This document shows positions 8,383-17,057 of a DNA stretch of 64,000 nucleotides, one piece after another; within the stretch, counting starts at the first letter, position 1; each line of letters starts with the position of its first letter. The DNA lies in assembly GCF_038967635.1 (NCBI RefSeq), contig NZ_CP152413.1:1798001-1862000 (forward strand), in the 5' to 3' direction. Under the pieces are notes generated by a model that had not been told where the DNA came from, made no database searches, and saw only the letters and a list, made by a program, of their open reading frames with translations. The translations under genes were made by a program, and so were the position numbers. This stretch comes from Bradyrhizobium sp. B124. Its GTDB lineage: Bacteria > Pseudomonadota > Alphaproteobacteria > Rhizobiales > Xanthobacteraceae.

Positions 8383-9396
8383 ATGAAGGCCGTCGGATAT
8401 CAAAAATCGCTGCCGATCGAGGCGGCGGATTCGCTCGTCGATTTCGAGATCGCCAAGCCCGAACCGAAGGGGCGCGACATCCGCGTCGCGGTGAAGGCCA
8501 TCTCGGCCAACCCGGTCGACTACAAGGTGCGCAAGCGCGCGGCGCCGACCGACGGCAGCTACAAGATCCTCGGCTTTGACGCGGCCGGCGTGGTCGACGC
8601 CGTCGGGCCCGACATCTCGCTCTTCAAGCCCGGCGATGAAGTGTTCTACGCGGGCTCGATCCAGCGCCAGGGCACCAATTCGGAATTTCATCTGGTGGAC
8701 GAGCGCATCGTCGGCAACAAGCCGGCATCGCTCTCGTTCGCGCAGGCCGCCGCCCTGCCCCTGACCTCGATCACCGCGTGGGAGCTGCTGTTCGACCGGC
8801 TCGGCGCAGTGCCGGGCAAGAGCGTCGATCCGCGCACGCTGCTGATCACCGGTGGCGCCGGCGGCGTCGGCTCGATCCTGATCCAGCTTGCGCGCCGCCT
8901 CACCGGGCTGACCGTGGTTGCGACCGCGACGCGGCCGGAGTCTCAGAAGTGGTGCCGCGATCTCGGTGCGCATGCGGTGATCGACCACTCGCAGCCGATG
9001 AAGGAGCAGATCGAGAAGCTCAAGCTGCCGCCGGTCGGCCTCGTCGCCAGCCTCACCTTCACCGACCAGCACTACAAGTCGATCGCCGACTTCATCGCGC
9101 CGCAGGGCAAGTTCGGCTTGATCGACGATCCCGCCGAATTCAACGTCGCCGCATTCAAGGGCAAGGCGGTGTCGGTGCACTGGGAATCGATGTTCACGCG
9201 CTCGTCGTTCCAGACGCCTGACATGATCGCGCAGCATCATCTGCTGAACGACGTTGCCGACCTGATCGACAAGGGCGTGCTGCGCACCACGCTCGACCAG
9301 ACTTTTGGCACCATCAACGCCGCCAACCTCAAGCGCGCCCATGCGCTGCTGGAGAGCGGCAAGTCGCGCGGCAAGATCGTGCTGGAGGGCTGGTAA
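8383..9396 (+). CDS. Zinc-type alcohol dehydrogenase family protein / quinone oxidoreductase
   Basis: 337-residue medium-chain dehydrogenase/reductase. GroES-like N-terminal domain (KAISANPVDYKVRKRA), then a Rossmann fold with TGGAGGVGSIL binding NADPH. The catalytic-zinc ligands of true alcohol dehydrogenases are not visible, which fits the quinone-oxidoreductase branch (TIGR02817-type adh family 1). Likely reduces quinones or enals and is probably controlled by the divergent HxlR regulator. Confidence 0.9.
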   Translation: MKAVGYQKSLPIEAADSLVDFEIAKPEPKGRDIRVAVKAISANPVDYKVRKRAAPTDGSYKILGFDAAGVVDAVGPDISLFKPGDEVFYAGSIQRQGTNSEFHLVDERIVGNKPASLSFAQAAALPLTSITAWELLFDRLGAVPGKSVDPRTLLITGGAGGVGSILIQLARRLTGLTVVATATRPESQKWCRDLGAHAVIDHSQPMKEQIEKLKLPPVGLVASLTFTDQHYKSIADFIAPQGKFGLIDDPAEFNVAAFKGKAVSVHWESMFTRSSFQTPDMIAQHHLLNDVADLIDKGVLRTTLDQTFGTINAANLKRAHALLESGKSRGKIVLEGW

Positions 9397-9405
9397 GCAC
9401 AAATG

Positions 9406-9490
9406 TGTAGGGTGGGTTAGCGCGGCGTAACCCACCACCTTTTTTGCTCTGCGAACGGCGGGTTACGCTGACGCTAACCCGCCCTACGCA
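9406..9490. repeat. Intergenic palindromic repeat (GTAGGGTGGGTTAGCG type)
   Basis: Outer arms GTAGGGTGGGTTAGCG (from 9407) and CGCTAACCCGCCCTAC (to 9487) are near-perfect complements. Inner pieces GCGTAACCCACC and GGCGGGTTACGC pair again. This structure is a common dispersed intergenic element in Bradyrhizobium-type genomes. It follows the oxidoreductase gene. Confidence 0.75.
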
Positions 9491-9659
9491 CCGACCAATT
9501 CGCGAGATATCCCCACAGGCCGGCGCGTGGCTTTGCCAAAGCCATGACATCGCCTGTATGATTTGCGCAACGATCACCCCGTCCTCAATCCGGCCGCGCG
9601 AGACGCGGCCGGAACGGTGGTGACGCCCCAAGGGGATACATGGCGATGGGAGGAAACCG

Positions 9660-10739
9660 ATGAGTTTGCTCACGGCCGATCCGTCGCGGATCGATCCGGA
9701 GTGGATGACGCGGGCGCTGCGCGCTGCCGGTGTGATCAACCAGGTCAGGGTCGTCGATCTCGCCTGCAAGCCGGTCGGCAATGGCCTCGTCGGCGACAGC
9801 TACCGATTTCATCTGAGCTATGACGGCGACGAGCCGAACGCGCCCGCAAGCGTCGTCGGCAAATTCCCGGCCGCGGATCCCGACAGCCGCCGATCCGGTT
9901 CCGCGCACACGCTTTATGTCCGCGAGGTCGCGTTCTATCGCGAGCTGGCGGCCACCGTCGACATTCACACGCCGCGGCCGATCCTCGCCGAAATCGATCC
10001 GGCGACCGACGACTTCACACTGATCCTGGAAGATCTGGCGCCCGCACGCCCGGGCGACCAGCTCGCCGGATGCGCGATCGCGGACTGCCTGACGGCGATG
10101 CGTGAGGCCGCCGCGCTGCATGCGCCGCGATGGAACGACCCGACGCTCGACGCGGTGCAATGCTTCGTGGTCGCCGCAAGCCGGCGCAGGGATCTTCGCG
10201 CGGTGCTGCCCGGCATCATCGGTCACTACGAGGAGCGATATCACGGCGTGATCGAGCCGGAATTCCTGGATCTGATCGACCGGCTTCCGGACGCGATACC
10301 GCGCTACCAGTCCGATCGATCGGTGCCGCGAACGCTGCAGCATGCGGACTTCCGGCTCGACAACATGCTGTTCGAGGTGCGCGGCAACACCCGTCCGATG
10401 GCCACGCTGGACTGGCAGACGCTGACGGTGGGGCCAGGCATCGTCGACGTGGCTTATTTCCTGTCGGCCGGTATCGATCCGTCCGAACGGCGGCTCCATG
10501 AAGCCGACCTGGTGCGGTTCTATCATTCCGAGCTGATCCGGCGCGGCGTGCGGGACTATGGCTGGGATGATTGCTGGCGGGATTACCGGCGCTACACGCT
10601 GCATGGCATCATGATGGGCGTCGTCTCGGCGCTCAGCGTCCAGCGCTCCGAGCGGGGCGACGCACTGTTCCTGAAAATGACCCGTGGCGCCTGCGCGCAA
10701 GCGCTGGACCACGACAGTTTTTCATACTGGCAGGACTGA
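9660..10739 (+). CDS. Phosphotransferase family protein (APH/CHK kinase-like)
   Basis: 359-residue small-molecule kinase of the aminoglycoside phosphotransferase / ecdysteroid-kinase-like fold. The catalytic loop is LQHADFRLDN, with His228, Asp230 and Asn235. The metal-binding Asp is at 251 (ATLDWQ). The acidic N-lobe residues and LILEDLAPARPGDQ hinge are family features. The substrate is unknown; members near lipid or steroid catabolism genes are common. Followed by the gene at 10802 on the same strand. Confidence 0.88.
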   Translation: MSLLTADPSRIDPEWMTRALRAAGVINQVRVVDLACKPVGNGLVGDSYRFHLSYDGDEPNAPASVVGKFPAADPDSRRSGSAHTLYVREVAFYRELAATVDIHTPRPILAEIDPATDDFTLILEDLAPARPGDQLAGCAIADCLTAMREAAALHAPRWNDPTLDAVQCFVVAASRRRDLRAVLPGIIGHYEERYHGVIEPEFLDLIDRLPDAIPRYQSDRSVPRTLQHADFRLDNMLFEVRGNTRPMATLDWQTLTVGPGIVDVAYFLSAGIDPSERRLHEADLVRFYHSELIRRGVRDYGWDDCWRDYRRYTLHGIMMGVVSALSVQRSERGDALFLKMTRGACAQALDHDSFSYWQD

Positions 10740-10740
10740 A

Positions 10741-10790
10741 GCGCTATCGGGCGAAATCGTCCGCGTGAAGACAACGCGTCAAGACAGCGA
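10741..10790. repeat. Diverged copy of dispersed repeat shared with 34.3 and 50.4 kb
   Basis: GCGCTATCGGGCGAA followed by CGCGTGAAGACAACGCGTCAA matches the copy at 34301 and the reverse complement of the copy at 50361, with several substitutions and a short gap. It fills most of the gap between the phosphotransferase and the next gene. Confidence 0.55.
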
Positions 10791-10801
10791 AAGGGATCGG
10801 C

Positions 10802-11929
10802 GTGCTCAACAAACTGGACGACTTCCCCATCCACCAGACGCCGGAGCCGATCGCGGTTCCCTCGACCAGCGACCGCAATGTCTATGACCGAACCTGGTTC
10901 AACGGCTACACCGCGGACGGCGCGTATTATTTCGGCATCGGCATCGCGATCTACCCGCACCGCAAGATCCTCGATTGCGCCTTCAGCGTGGTGGAGCGCG
11001 GCGGACGTCAACATTGCTTCTACGGTTCGCGGCGGGCGCCGCTTGAACGCACCGAGATGCAGGTCGGCCCGTTCAGGCTTGAGGTCATCGAACCGATGCG
11101 GCGGACGCGGGTCGTGCTCGACGACAATGCGACGGGCCTCGCCTGCGACCTGACCTTCTCAGCGCGCACGGCCGCGATCCAGGAAGCGCGCCAGACGCTT
11201 TGGTCCGGCGACCGCCGCGCGATGGATTCGACCCGGTTCGACCAGTTCGGCCGCTGGAGCGGCGTCGTGCGCCACCCCGACGGCGAGATCAAGGTCGACA
11301 ATCACACCTGCTACGGCACCAAGGATCGCTCCTGGGGAGTTCGCAATGTCGGCGAACGCGACGTCGGCGGCGCGCCGATGCCGCCGCCGAGCGTGTTCTT
11401 CCTCTGGGCGCCGTTGGTCTGGGACGACCACATCTCGCACGCCATCTTCTTCGACGGGACGCAGGGCGAGGCGCTGGTCCGCGAGGGCATCACCGCGCCG
11501 CTCTACCGAAGCGAGGCCGAGATCCCCGGCGTCGTCGATGGGCGCGACCGCCGCATGGCGACCGCGCGGCACCGCGTCAAATACGTCCCGAACACGCGCC
11601 TTGCGCAGTCAGCCGAGATCGACCTGGTCGACATCGACGGTCACACCTCGACCATCGCGCTCGACCCGATCCTGAAATTCCAGATGAAGGGCCTCGGCTA
11701 CGGTCATCCGCAATGGGGCCAGGGCATGTGGAAGGGTGAGCTCGAGATCGGCGGCGAGTCGTTCGATCCTGCAACGCTCGATCCGCTGGCTCGCGAGAAC
11801 GTGCACGTGCAACAGGTGGTGCGCGCCCGCCAGGGCGACCGGACCGGAATTGGCGTCCTCGAGCAGATATGCTTCGGCCCCTATCACCCGTCAGGTTTCA
11901 GCGAGTTCCTCGACGGGGCCAAAGCCTAG
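10802..11929 (+). CDS. Conserved protein of unknown function (DUF7064-like)
   Basis: 375 residues with a GTG start. No catalytic motif is recognised. The protein is rich in beta-strand-like segments and Trp/Tyr (DRTWFNGYTADGAYYFG, GTKDRSWGVRNVG, FFLWAPLVWDDH). This resembles lipocalin-like AttH/CrtC-type folds and proteins annotated DUF7064/7065; that link is from memory and uncertain. It follows a phosphotransferase, suggesting they act on the same hydrophobic substrate. Its stop overlaps that of the convergent DUF1330 gene by four bases. Confidence 0.7.
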   Translation: MLNKLDDFPIHQTPEPIAVPSTSDRNVYDRTWFNGYTADGAYYFGIGIAIYPHRKILDCAFSVVERGGRQHCFYGSRRAPLERTEMQVGPFRLEVIEPMRRTRVVLDDNATGLACDLTFSARTAAIQEARQTLWSGDRRAMDSTRFDQFGRWSGVVRHPDGEIKVDNHTCYGTKDRSWGVRNVGERDVGGAPMPPPSVFFLWAPLVWDDHISHAIFFDGTQGEALVREGITAPLYRSEAEIPGVVDGRDRRMATARHRVKYVPNTRLAQSAEIDLVDIDGHTSTIALDPILKFQMKGLGYGHPQWGQGMWKGELEIGGESFDPATLDPLARENVHVQQVVRARQGDRTGIGVLEQICFGPYHPSGFSEFLDGAKA

Positions 11930-12222
11930 CTCGGCACAACGCCCTCGACGAAGATCAGCCGGCGGTCCAACGCGGTCCGCCGATGCTTGAGCGCCTCGGC
12001 GTATTCCGGTGACGCGTACCACTCGCGCAGCCGCGCCATCGACGGGAATTCGACGACGATGATGTTCTTTGGCGGCGGTCCGCCTTCCACCGCTTCGGCG
12101 GCACCGCCGCGCACGAGATAGCGCCCGCCATACTGCGCGATCGCCTTGGCCGCGATCGTGCGATAAGCCTCGAAGCCTGCGGCGTCCCTCACGTCGACCT
12201 CGGAAATCACATAGGCTGACAT
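11926..12222 (-). CDS. DUF1330 domain protein
   Basis: 98 residues covering a single DUF1330 domain, a dimeric alpha/beta-barrel-like (ferredoxin fold) family. Typical features are AYVISEVDVRDAAGFEAY, GGRYLVRGG, VVEFPSMARLREWYASPEY and a closing RLIFVEG. Biochemical role is unknown in the family. It lies 9 bases downstream of the SDR stop on the same strand, so the pair is likely co-transcribed. Confidence 0.9.
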   Translation of the reverse strand: MSAYVISEVDVRDAAGFEAYRTIAAKAIAQYGGRYLVRGGAAEAVEGGPPPKNIIVVEFPSMARLREWYASPEYAEALKHRRTALDRRLIFVEGVVPS

Positions 12223-12231
12223 GGCCGCGCC

Positions 12232-13026
12232 TCAGGCGATGGTGTTGACGATGCCGCCCTCGGCGCGCAGCGCCGCGCCGTTGGTCGCGGAGGCCTGCTT
12301 CGAGCAGACATAGACGACAAGGTTGGCGATCTCCTCGGTGCTGGCAAAGCGCTGCAACAGCGAGGTCGGCCGGTGTTGCTTGACGAAGTTGGAGGCCGCC
12401 TCCTCGACCGACTGGCCGTTCTGCTTGGCAAGATCCTTGACGAAGGTCTCGACACCTTCGGACATGGTCGGTCCGGGCAGCACGGAGTTGACGGTGACGG
12501 CGGTGCCGCGGGTCAGCTGCGCGAGCCCGCGTGCGATCGCCAGCTGCGCGGTCTTGGTCGTGCCGTAATGGATCATCTCGGTCGGGATGTTGAGGCCGGA
12601 TTCCGAGGAGATGAAGACGATGCGGCCCCAGTTGCGCTTCAGCATGCCCTGCATGTAACCGCGCGACAGCCGCACGCCCGACATCACGTTGACCTCGAAG
12701 AAGCGGCTCCAGTCCTCGTCGGGAATGTCGAAGAAGCCCTTCGGCTCGAAGATGCCGGCATTGTTGACGAGGATGTCGACGTCAGGCAGCGCGGCGAGCA
12801 ACGCCTTGCAACCGGCTGACGTCGAGACGTCGGCCGCAATGCCGCGGACCTTGGCGCCCGGCACCGCCTTCTCGATCGCGGCGACCGCCGCATCGACCTT
12901 GGCTTGACTGCGGCCGTTGATGACGACCTCGGCGCCGGTGTCGACCAGCCCCCTCGCAATAGCGTTGCCGATGCCGGCGGTCGAGCCGGTCACCAGCGCA
13001 GTCTTTCCGGAAAGGTCGATTCTCAT
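12232..13026 (-). CDS. SDR family oxidoreductase
   Basis: 264-residue classical short-chain dehydrogenase. The ATG at 13026 is preceded by GGAG and starts directly at the conserved MRIDLSGKTALVTG. NAD(P)-binding TGSTAGIG, NNAG (LVNNAGIFE), Ser in FISSESG and active-site YGTTK are present. The end lacks the usual DGG motif (it reads RAEGGIVNTIA). Substrate unknown. Probably in an operon with the DUF1330 gene. Confidence 0.92.
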   Translation of the reverse strand: MRIDLSGKTALVTGSTAGIGNAIARGLVDTGAEVVINGRSQAKVDAAVAAIEKAVPGAKVRGIAADVSTSAGCKALLAALPDVDILVNNAGIFEPKGFFDIPDEDWSRFFEVNVMSGVRLSRGYMQGMLKRNWGRIVFISSESGLNIPTEMIHYGTTKTAQLAIARGLAQLTRGTAVTVNSVLPGPTMSEGVETFVKDLAKQNGQSVEEAASNFVKQHRPTSLLQRFASTEEIANLVVYVCSKQASATNGAALRAEGGIVNTIA

Positions 13027-13120
13027 GGCTTCATCTCCATTGATGCTGACCGAGATATCGGGCGCGGCACGATGCACTGCAATTGCATCTCACCGACGCG
13101 TGAGGAGGTAGAACACACCT

Positions 13121-13246
13121 CGTCGTCCTGGCGAAAGCCAGGACCCATTGCCACCGCAGGTGATTATGAGAAGGATTTGAGCCCCCAGCGTCGCGCAACA
13201 ATTGAGATTTGGGGTAATGGGTCCTGGCTTTCGCCAGGATGACGAC
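13121..13246. repeat. Large inverted repeat element between SDR and rplQ
   Basis: Arms at 13121-13155 and 13212-13246 are near-perfect complements, built on TCCTGGCGAAAGCCAGGA, which is itself nearly palindromic, followed by CCCATT. About 56 bases of loop lie between. The structure is that of a dispersed palindromic element of Bradyrhizobium intergenic regions. It precedes the rplQ terminator. Confidence 0.85.
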
Positions 13247-13265
13247 TGGGATGGACCGTGGCCAA

Positions 13266-13289
13266 ACAAAAACGGCGCCCGAGGGCGCC
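13266..13289 (-). terminator. Terminator of the S10-spc-alpha cluster, after rplQ
   Basis: On the minus strand GGCGCC, loop CTCG, GGCGCC, then G and TTTTTG. It lies 29 bases beyond the rplQ stop. Its position at the end of the cluster and the T-run fit an intrinsic terminator. Confidence 0.8.
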
Positions 13290-13317
13290 ATTTTCAAAAC
13301 CTTGGCTCAAGAGCGGC

Positions 13318-13734
13318 TTACGCCGCCTCGGCTTCCTTGTCCTGGGTCGGACCGGAGTCCTGGCCCTTGGCATCGACGTCGCGGTCGACGAACTCGATCA
13401 CGGCCATCGCCGCGTTGTCGCCGTAGCGGAAGCCGGCCTTGATGATGCGGGTGTAGCCGCCCTGGCGGTCCTTGTAGCGGGTCGCCAGCGTGTCGAACAG
13501 CTTCTTGACCTGGTCGAGATCGCGCAGCTCCGAGATCGCCTGGCGGCGCAGGGCCAGCCCACCCTTCTTGCCGAGGGTGACGAGCTTCTCGACGATCGGC
13601 CGCAACTCCTTGGCCTTCGGCAGCGTGGTGACGATCTGCTCGTGCTTGATCAGCGCGGCCGCCATGTTGGCGAACATCGCACGCCGATGCTCGGCGGTGC
13701 GGTTGAGCTTCCGATGAACCTTGCCGTGACGCAT
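13318..13734 (-). CDS. rplQ: 50S ribosomal protein bL17
   Basis: 138 residues. Family start [13 protein letters not shown] and the central motif [20 protein letters not shown] are clear. A short acidic tail ([11 protein letters not shown]) extends past the core. Last gene of the alpha operon, 122 bases downstream of rpoA, with a hairpin between them and an intrinsic terminator after it. Confidence 0.97.
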   Translation of the reverse strand: MRHGKVHRKLNRTAEHRRAMFANMAAALIKHEQIVTTLPKAKELRPIVEKLVTLGKKGGLALRRQAISELRDLDQVKKLFDTLATRYKDRQGGYTRIIKAGFRYGDNAAMAVIEFVDRDVDAKGQDSGPTQDKEAEAA

Positions 13735-13817
13735 TGACTATTCCTTACTTTGTAATCTGCCGCGACGGTTCGTCGGACATGTTGCTCAGGTGGGCTGCCT
13801 GCGTTCGCCCGTTGGAA

Positions 13818-13843
13818 TCATGGCCGGGAGAGCCCGGCCATGA
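13818..13843 (-). other. Intergenic hairpin between rpoA and rplQ
   Basis: Perfect 11-bp stem TCATGGCCGGG / CCCGGCCATGA with loop AGAG (plus-strand reading). No T-run follows, so an RNA-processing, stability or attenuation role is more likely than full termination. Confidence 0.6.
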
Positions 13844-13856
13844 TGATTGAATCGGA

Positions 13857-14888
13857 TCAGTAGTGATCCTCGAAGCGCTTGGCGAGCTCGTCGATGTTCT
13901 CCGGCGGCCAGCCCGGCACTTCCATGCCGAGGTGCAGACCCATCTGGGCCAGCACTTCTTTGATCTCGTTCAGCGACTTGCGGCCGAAGTTCGGGGTACG
14001 GAGCATTTCCGCTTCCGACTTCTGCACGAGGTCGCCGATGTAGACGATGTTGTCGTTCTTCAGGCAGTTCGCCGAACGCACCGACAGCTCGAGCTCGTCG
14101 ACCTTCTTGAGGAACGCCGGGTTGAACGCGAGATCGGGGATGATCTCCTGCGTGACTTCCTTGCGCGGCTCTTCGAAGTTGACGAACACGTTGAGCTGAT
14201 CCTGCAGGATGCGCGCGGCATAGGCCACCGCGTCCTCCGGCGTGATCGCGCCGTTGGTCTCGATCGTCATGGTCAGCTTGTCGTAGTCGAGGATCTGGCC
14301 CTCACGGGTGTTCTCGACCTTGTAGGAGACCTTGCGGACCGGCGAGAACAGGCTGTCGACCGGGATCAGGCCGATCGGCGCATCCTCGGGACGGTTGCGC
14401 TCGGCGGCGACATAGCCCTTGCCGGTCGCGACCGTGAACTCCATGCGGATCTCGGCGCCGTCGTCCAGCGTGCAGAGCTGCAGGTCGGGATTGAGCACGG
14501 TGACGTCGCCGACGGTCTGGATGTCGCCGGCGGTGACGGCGCCCGGGCCCTGCTTCTTCACGACCATGCGCTTGGGGCCTTCGCCCTGCATCTTGATCGA
14601 GATGTCCTTGATGTTGAGGACGATGTCGGTGACGTCTTCACGGACACCGGCAATCGAGGAGAACTCGTGCAGCACGCCGTCGATATGCACCGACTGCACC
14701 GCCGCGCCCTGCAGCGAGGACAGCAGGATGCGGCGCAGCGCGTTGCCGAGCGTCTGGCCGAAGCCGCGCTCGAGCGGCTCGGCGACCACGGTGGCGAACC
14801 GGCTCGCGTCCGAGCCCGGCGTCACCTGCAGCTTGTTCGGTCGAATGAGTTCTTGCCAATTTTTCTGGATCGTCACTTGTTCACCCAT
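13857..14888 (-). CDS. rpoA: DNA-directed RNA polymerase alpha subunit
   Basis: 343 residues. The N-terminal dimerisation domain carries the typical [18 protein letters not shown] and later GYVAAERNR. The C-terminal domain, which contacts UP elements and activators, is seen in [20 protein letters not shown] and [13 protein letters not shown]. Length is normal for alphaproteobacteria. Scaffold for assembly of RNA polymerase with the rpoB and rpoC products encoded in this same window. Confidence 0.98.
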   Translation of the reverse strand: MGEQVTIQKNWQELIRPNKLQVTPGSDASRFATVVAEPLERGFGQTLGNALRRILLSSLQGAAVQSVHIDGVLHEFSSIAGVREDVTDIVLNIKDISIKMQGEGPKRMVVKKQGPGAVTAGDIQTVGDVTVLNPDLQLCTLDDGAEIRMEFTVATGKGYVAAERNRPEDAPIGLIPVDSLFSPVRKVSYKVENTREGQILDYDKLTMTIETNGAITPEDAVAYAARILQDQLNVFVNFEEPRKEVTQEIIPDLAFNPAFLKKVDELELSVRSANCLKNDNIVYIGDLVQKSEAEMLRTPNFGRKSLNEIKEVLAQMGLHLGMEVPGWPPENIDELAKRFEDHY

Positions 14889-15006
14889 GGGCCAGTCGTT
14901 GGGCCCGTCGAATGGCCGAACCTGGCGTTGGAGATCGCGGAACAGTCCGCGCGGTCAATTCCGAAAACGATCGCAGGGCGGCAAGATGCCGCCCGCGATT
15001 TACAGA

Positions 15007-15396
15007 TCAAACGCGCCGACGCTTGCGCGGACGGCAGCCATTGTGCGGGATCGTGGTCACGTCGCGGATCGAGGTGACGGTGAAGCCCGCAGCCTGCAGC
15101 GCACGGAGCGCCGACTCACGGCCCGAACCCGGGCCGGCCACTTCAACCTCCAGCGTGCGCATGCCGTGTTCCTGCGCCTTCTTGGAGACGTCTTCAGCCG
15201 CGACCTGCGCGGCATAGGGGGTCGACTTGCGCGAGCCCTTGAAGCCCATCGTGCCGGCCGACGACCAGGCGATGGTGTTGCCCTGCGCGTCGGTGATGGT
15301 GATGGTCGTGTTGTTGAACGACGAATTCACGTGCGCGATGCCGGAGGCGATGTTCTTGCGTTCGCGGCGACGTACGCGGGTGGCTTCCTTGCCCAT
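15007..15396 (-). CDS. rpsK: 30S ribosomal protein uS11
   Basis: 129 residues from the ATG at 15396, chosen because AGGAAAGG lies just upstream and [15 protein letters not shown] is the family start. The [12 protein letters not shown] motif and the C-terminal [10 protein letters not shown] are diagnostic. Platform protein of the small subunit. Sits between rpsM and rpoA. Confidence 0.97.
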   Translation of the reverse strand: MGKEATRVRRRERKNIASGIAHVNSSFNNTTITITDAQGNTIAWSSAGTMGFKGSRKSTPYAAQVAAEDVSKKAQEHGMRTLEVEVAGPGSGRESALRALQAAGFTVTSIRDVTTIPHNGCRPRKRRRV

Positions 15397-15465
15397 TTCA
15401 AACCTTTCCTGTGATCTCAACGCCGCCGTAGTGCCAGCGGCTACACCTCAAAACGCAAATGGCGA

Positions 15466-15488
15466 GTAGCGAATTTTCGATTCGCTAC
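15466..15488 (-). other. Intergenic hairpin between rpsM and rpsK
   Basis: Perfect 9-bp stem GTAGCGAAT / ATTCGCTAC with loop TTTCG in plus-strand reading. It lies 23 bases past the rpsM stop. No T-run follows. Confidence 0.55.
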
Positions 15489-15511
15489 CCCCCACCTGCA
15501 ATTCGTAAAAC

Positions 15512-15880
15512 TTACTTCTTCTTGCCGGCGATCGCCTTGGCCGGCCCCTTGCGCGTGCGCGCATTGGTGTGGGTGCGCTGGCCGCGCACCGGCAGACCAC
15601 GGCGATGACGCAGGCCGCGATAGCAGCCGAGGTCCATCAGCCGCTTGATGTTGATGCCGACCTCACGACGGAGGTCGCCCTCGACCAGATAGTCGCGGTC
15701 GATGACTTCGCGGATCTGCAGGACCTCCTGGTCGGTCAACTGGCTGACACGACGGTCCGCCGGGATCTTGACCTTCTCGATGATGTCGGCCGCGTTCTTC
15801 TGGCCGATACCATGGATGTACTGAAGCGCGATCAGCACGCGCTTGTTGGTAGGAATGTTGACGCCGGCAATACGGGCCAC
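15512..15880 (-). CDS. rpsM: 30S ribosomal protein uS13
   Basis: 122 residues, head protein of the small subunit contacting P-site tRNA. Start [15 protein letters not shown], helix-turn region [13 protein letters not shown], and the RNA-binding tail [18 protein letters not shown] are standard. It follows adk after about 190 bases, in which no clear gene is seen. Confidence 0.97.
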   Translation of the reverse strand: MARIAGVNIPTNKRVLIALQYIHGIGQKNAADIIEKVKIPADRRVSQLTDQEVLQIREVIDRDYLVEGDLRREVGINIKRLMDLGCYRGLRHRRGLPVRGQRTHTNARTRKGPAKAIAGKKK

Positions 15881-16071
15881 GGACTTCTCTCCTGTCGCCG
15901 ATCCATCACGGATGCGGGCTTCTCAAGTTCTTGCTCTCTGCGGGCTTGTGTCCACAAACGCGAACACGACGCCCTTCCCCTCATGTCCTTCGGGGCCCGG
16001 CATCGTCATAAAACTATCCAACTTGGATGCGGGGCTTATTAAAGGATTCATGTCGGTTTCGTCAACCGCTC

Positions 16072-16986
16072 CTAGCGTTTAGCTCGCTTTTTCGTGAGCT
16101 TTTTTGCTGCCTTTTTGGCGGCTTTTGCCCCCTTCCGGGCATTCGCGGCACGGGCGGCCTGCTTTGCGGCCTTCTTCACGGTCTTCCTGGCCGGCTGCTT
16201 CGCAGTTTTCTTGCCAGCATTCTTGGCAGCTTTGCCCTTGGAGGCCAGCTTTGAGGCCCCCTTGGCGGCCTTACGGGCCGGTTTGGCGGCCGTCTTGGCC
16301 GATTTAGCTGCCTTCTTGGTCGGCTGCTTCGCGGTCTTCCTGGCTGTCTTGGACACCTTCGAGGCGCTCCTGGCTTCCTCGTGCTCCTTCGGTTCCAGCG
16401 CGCCGAGCGCAGTCAGGATCCGGTTGATCTCGCGGGTGACGTGCTCGATGGTCATCATGCCGTCGACCGTCAGAAGCTTCCGCCGCTCCGAGTAATAGTG
16501 AATCAGCGGTTCCGTCAGCGAGCGGTACTGCGCCAGGCGCTTGGTCAGCACTTCCGGCGTATCGTCGAGGCGCACTTCCTCGCCGCGCGCGCGGGTTTCC
16601 TCGGCACGCTTCTCGACGCGGGCGAGCAGCGCGCTCTCGTTGACGCGCAGCTCGACGACGGCGTCGAGCTTGAGGTGCTTTTTCCGGAGCAGCTCGTCGA
16701 GGGCCTCCGCCTGCGGCACGGTGCGCGGGAAGCCGTCGAGAATGAAGCCCTTCTTGGCGTCGGGCTCCTCGATTCGGTCGGCGATGATTCCCACCACGAC
16801 CTCGTCGGGAACCAGCCCGCCATTGGACATGATCTCCTTGGCCTGCAAGCCGACCGGAGTGCCTGCGGCAGCGGCCGCGCGCAGCATCTCGCCGGTCGAG
16901 AGCTGAACGATGCCATGCCGGTGCACCAGCCGCTGCGCCTGGGTTCCCTTGCCCGAGCCCGGCGGCCCCAAAAGGATCAATCTCAT
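16072..16986 (-). CDS. adk: Adenylate kinase with a long Lys/Ala-rich C-terminal tail
   Basis: 304 residues. Residues 1 to about 198 form adenylate kinase (AMP + ATP to 2 ADP): P-loop GPPGSGKGT at 7-15, AMP-binding STGEMLR and DGFPRT, and a short LID without zinc Cys. Residues 199-304 are an addition of repeated AAKK, KKAAK, TAKQP and ARKA units, like bacterial histone-H1-like or AlgP-type tails. No frameshift is needed; the reading frame runs through to a single stop at 16072. The core alone already has the usual family length. The gene follows secY, as in many spc operons. Confidence 0.95.
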   Translation of the reverse strand: MRLILLGPPGSGKGTQAQRLVHRHGIVQLSTGEMLRAAAAAGTPVGLQAKEIMSNGGLVPDEVVVGIIADRIEEPDAKKGFILDGFPRTVPQAEALDELLRKKHLKLDAVVELRVNESALLARVEKRAEETRARGEEVRLDDTPEVLTKRLAQYRSLTEPLIHYYSERRKLLTVDGMMTIEHVTREINRILTALGALEPKEHEEARSASKVSKTARKTAKQPTKKAAKSAKTAAKPARKAAKGASKLASKGKAAKNAGKKTAKQPARKTVKKAAKQAARAANARKGAKAAKKAAKKLTKKRAKR

Positions 16987-17057
16987 ATCTGTTTCGCCCC
17001 CCGGCTAGGTGGGCGACGTCCGCACACCTGTGTTTTGAGTTTGAAGCCGCGCCGCGA

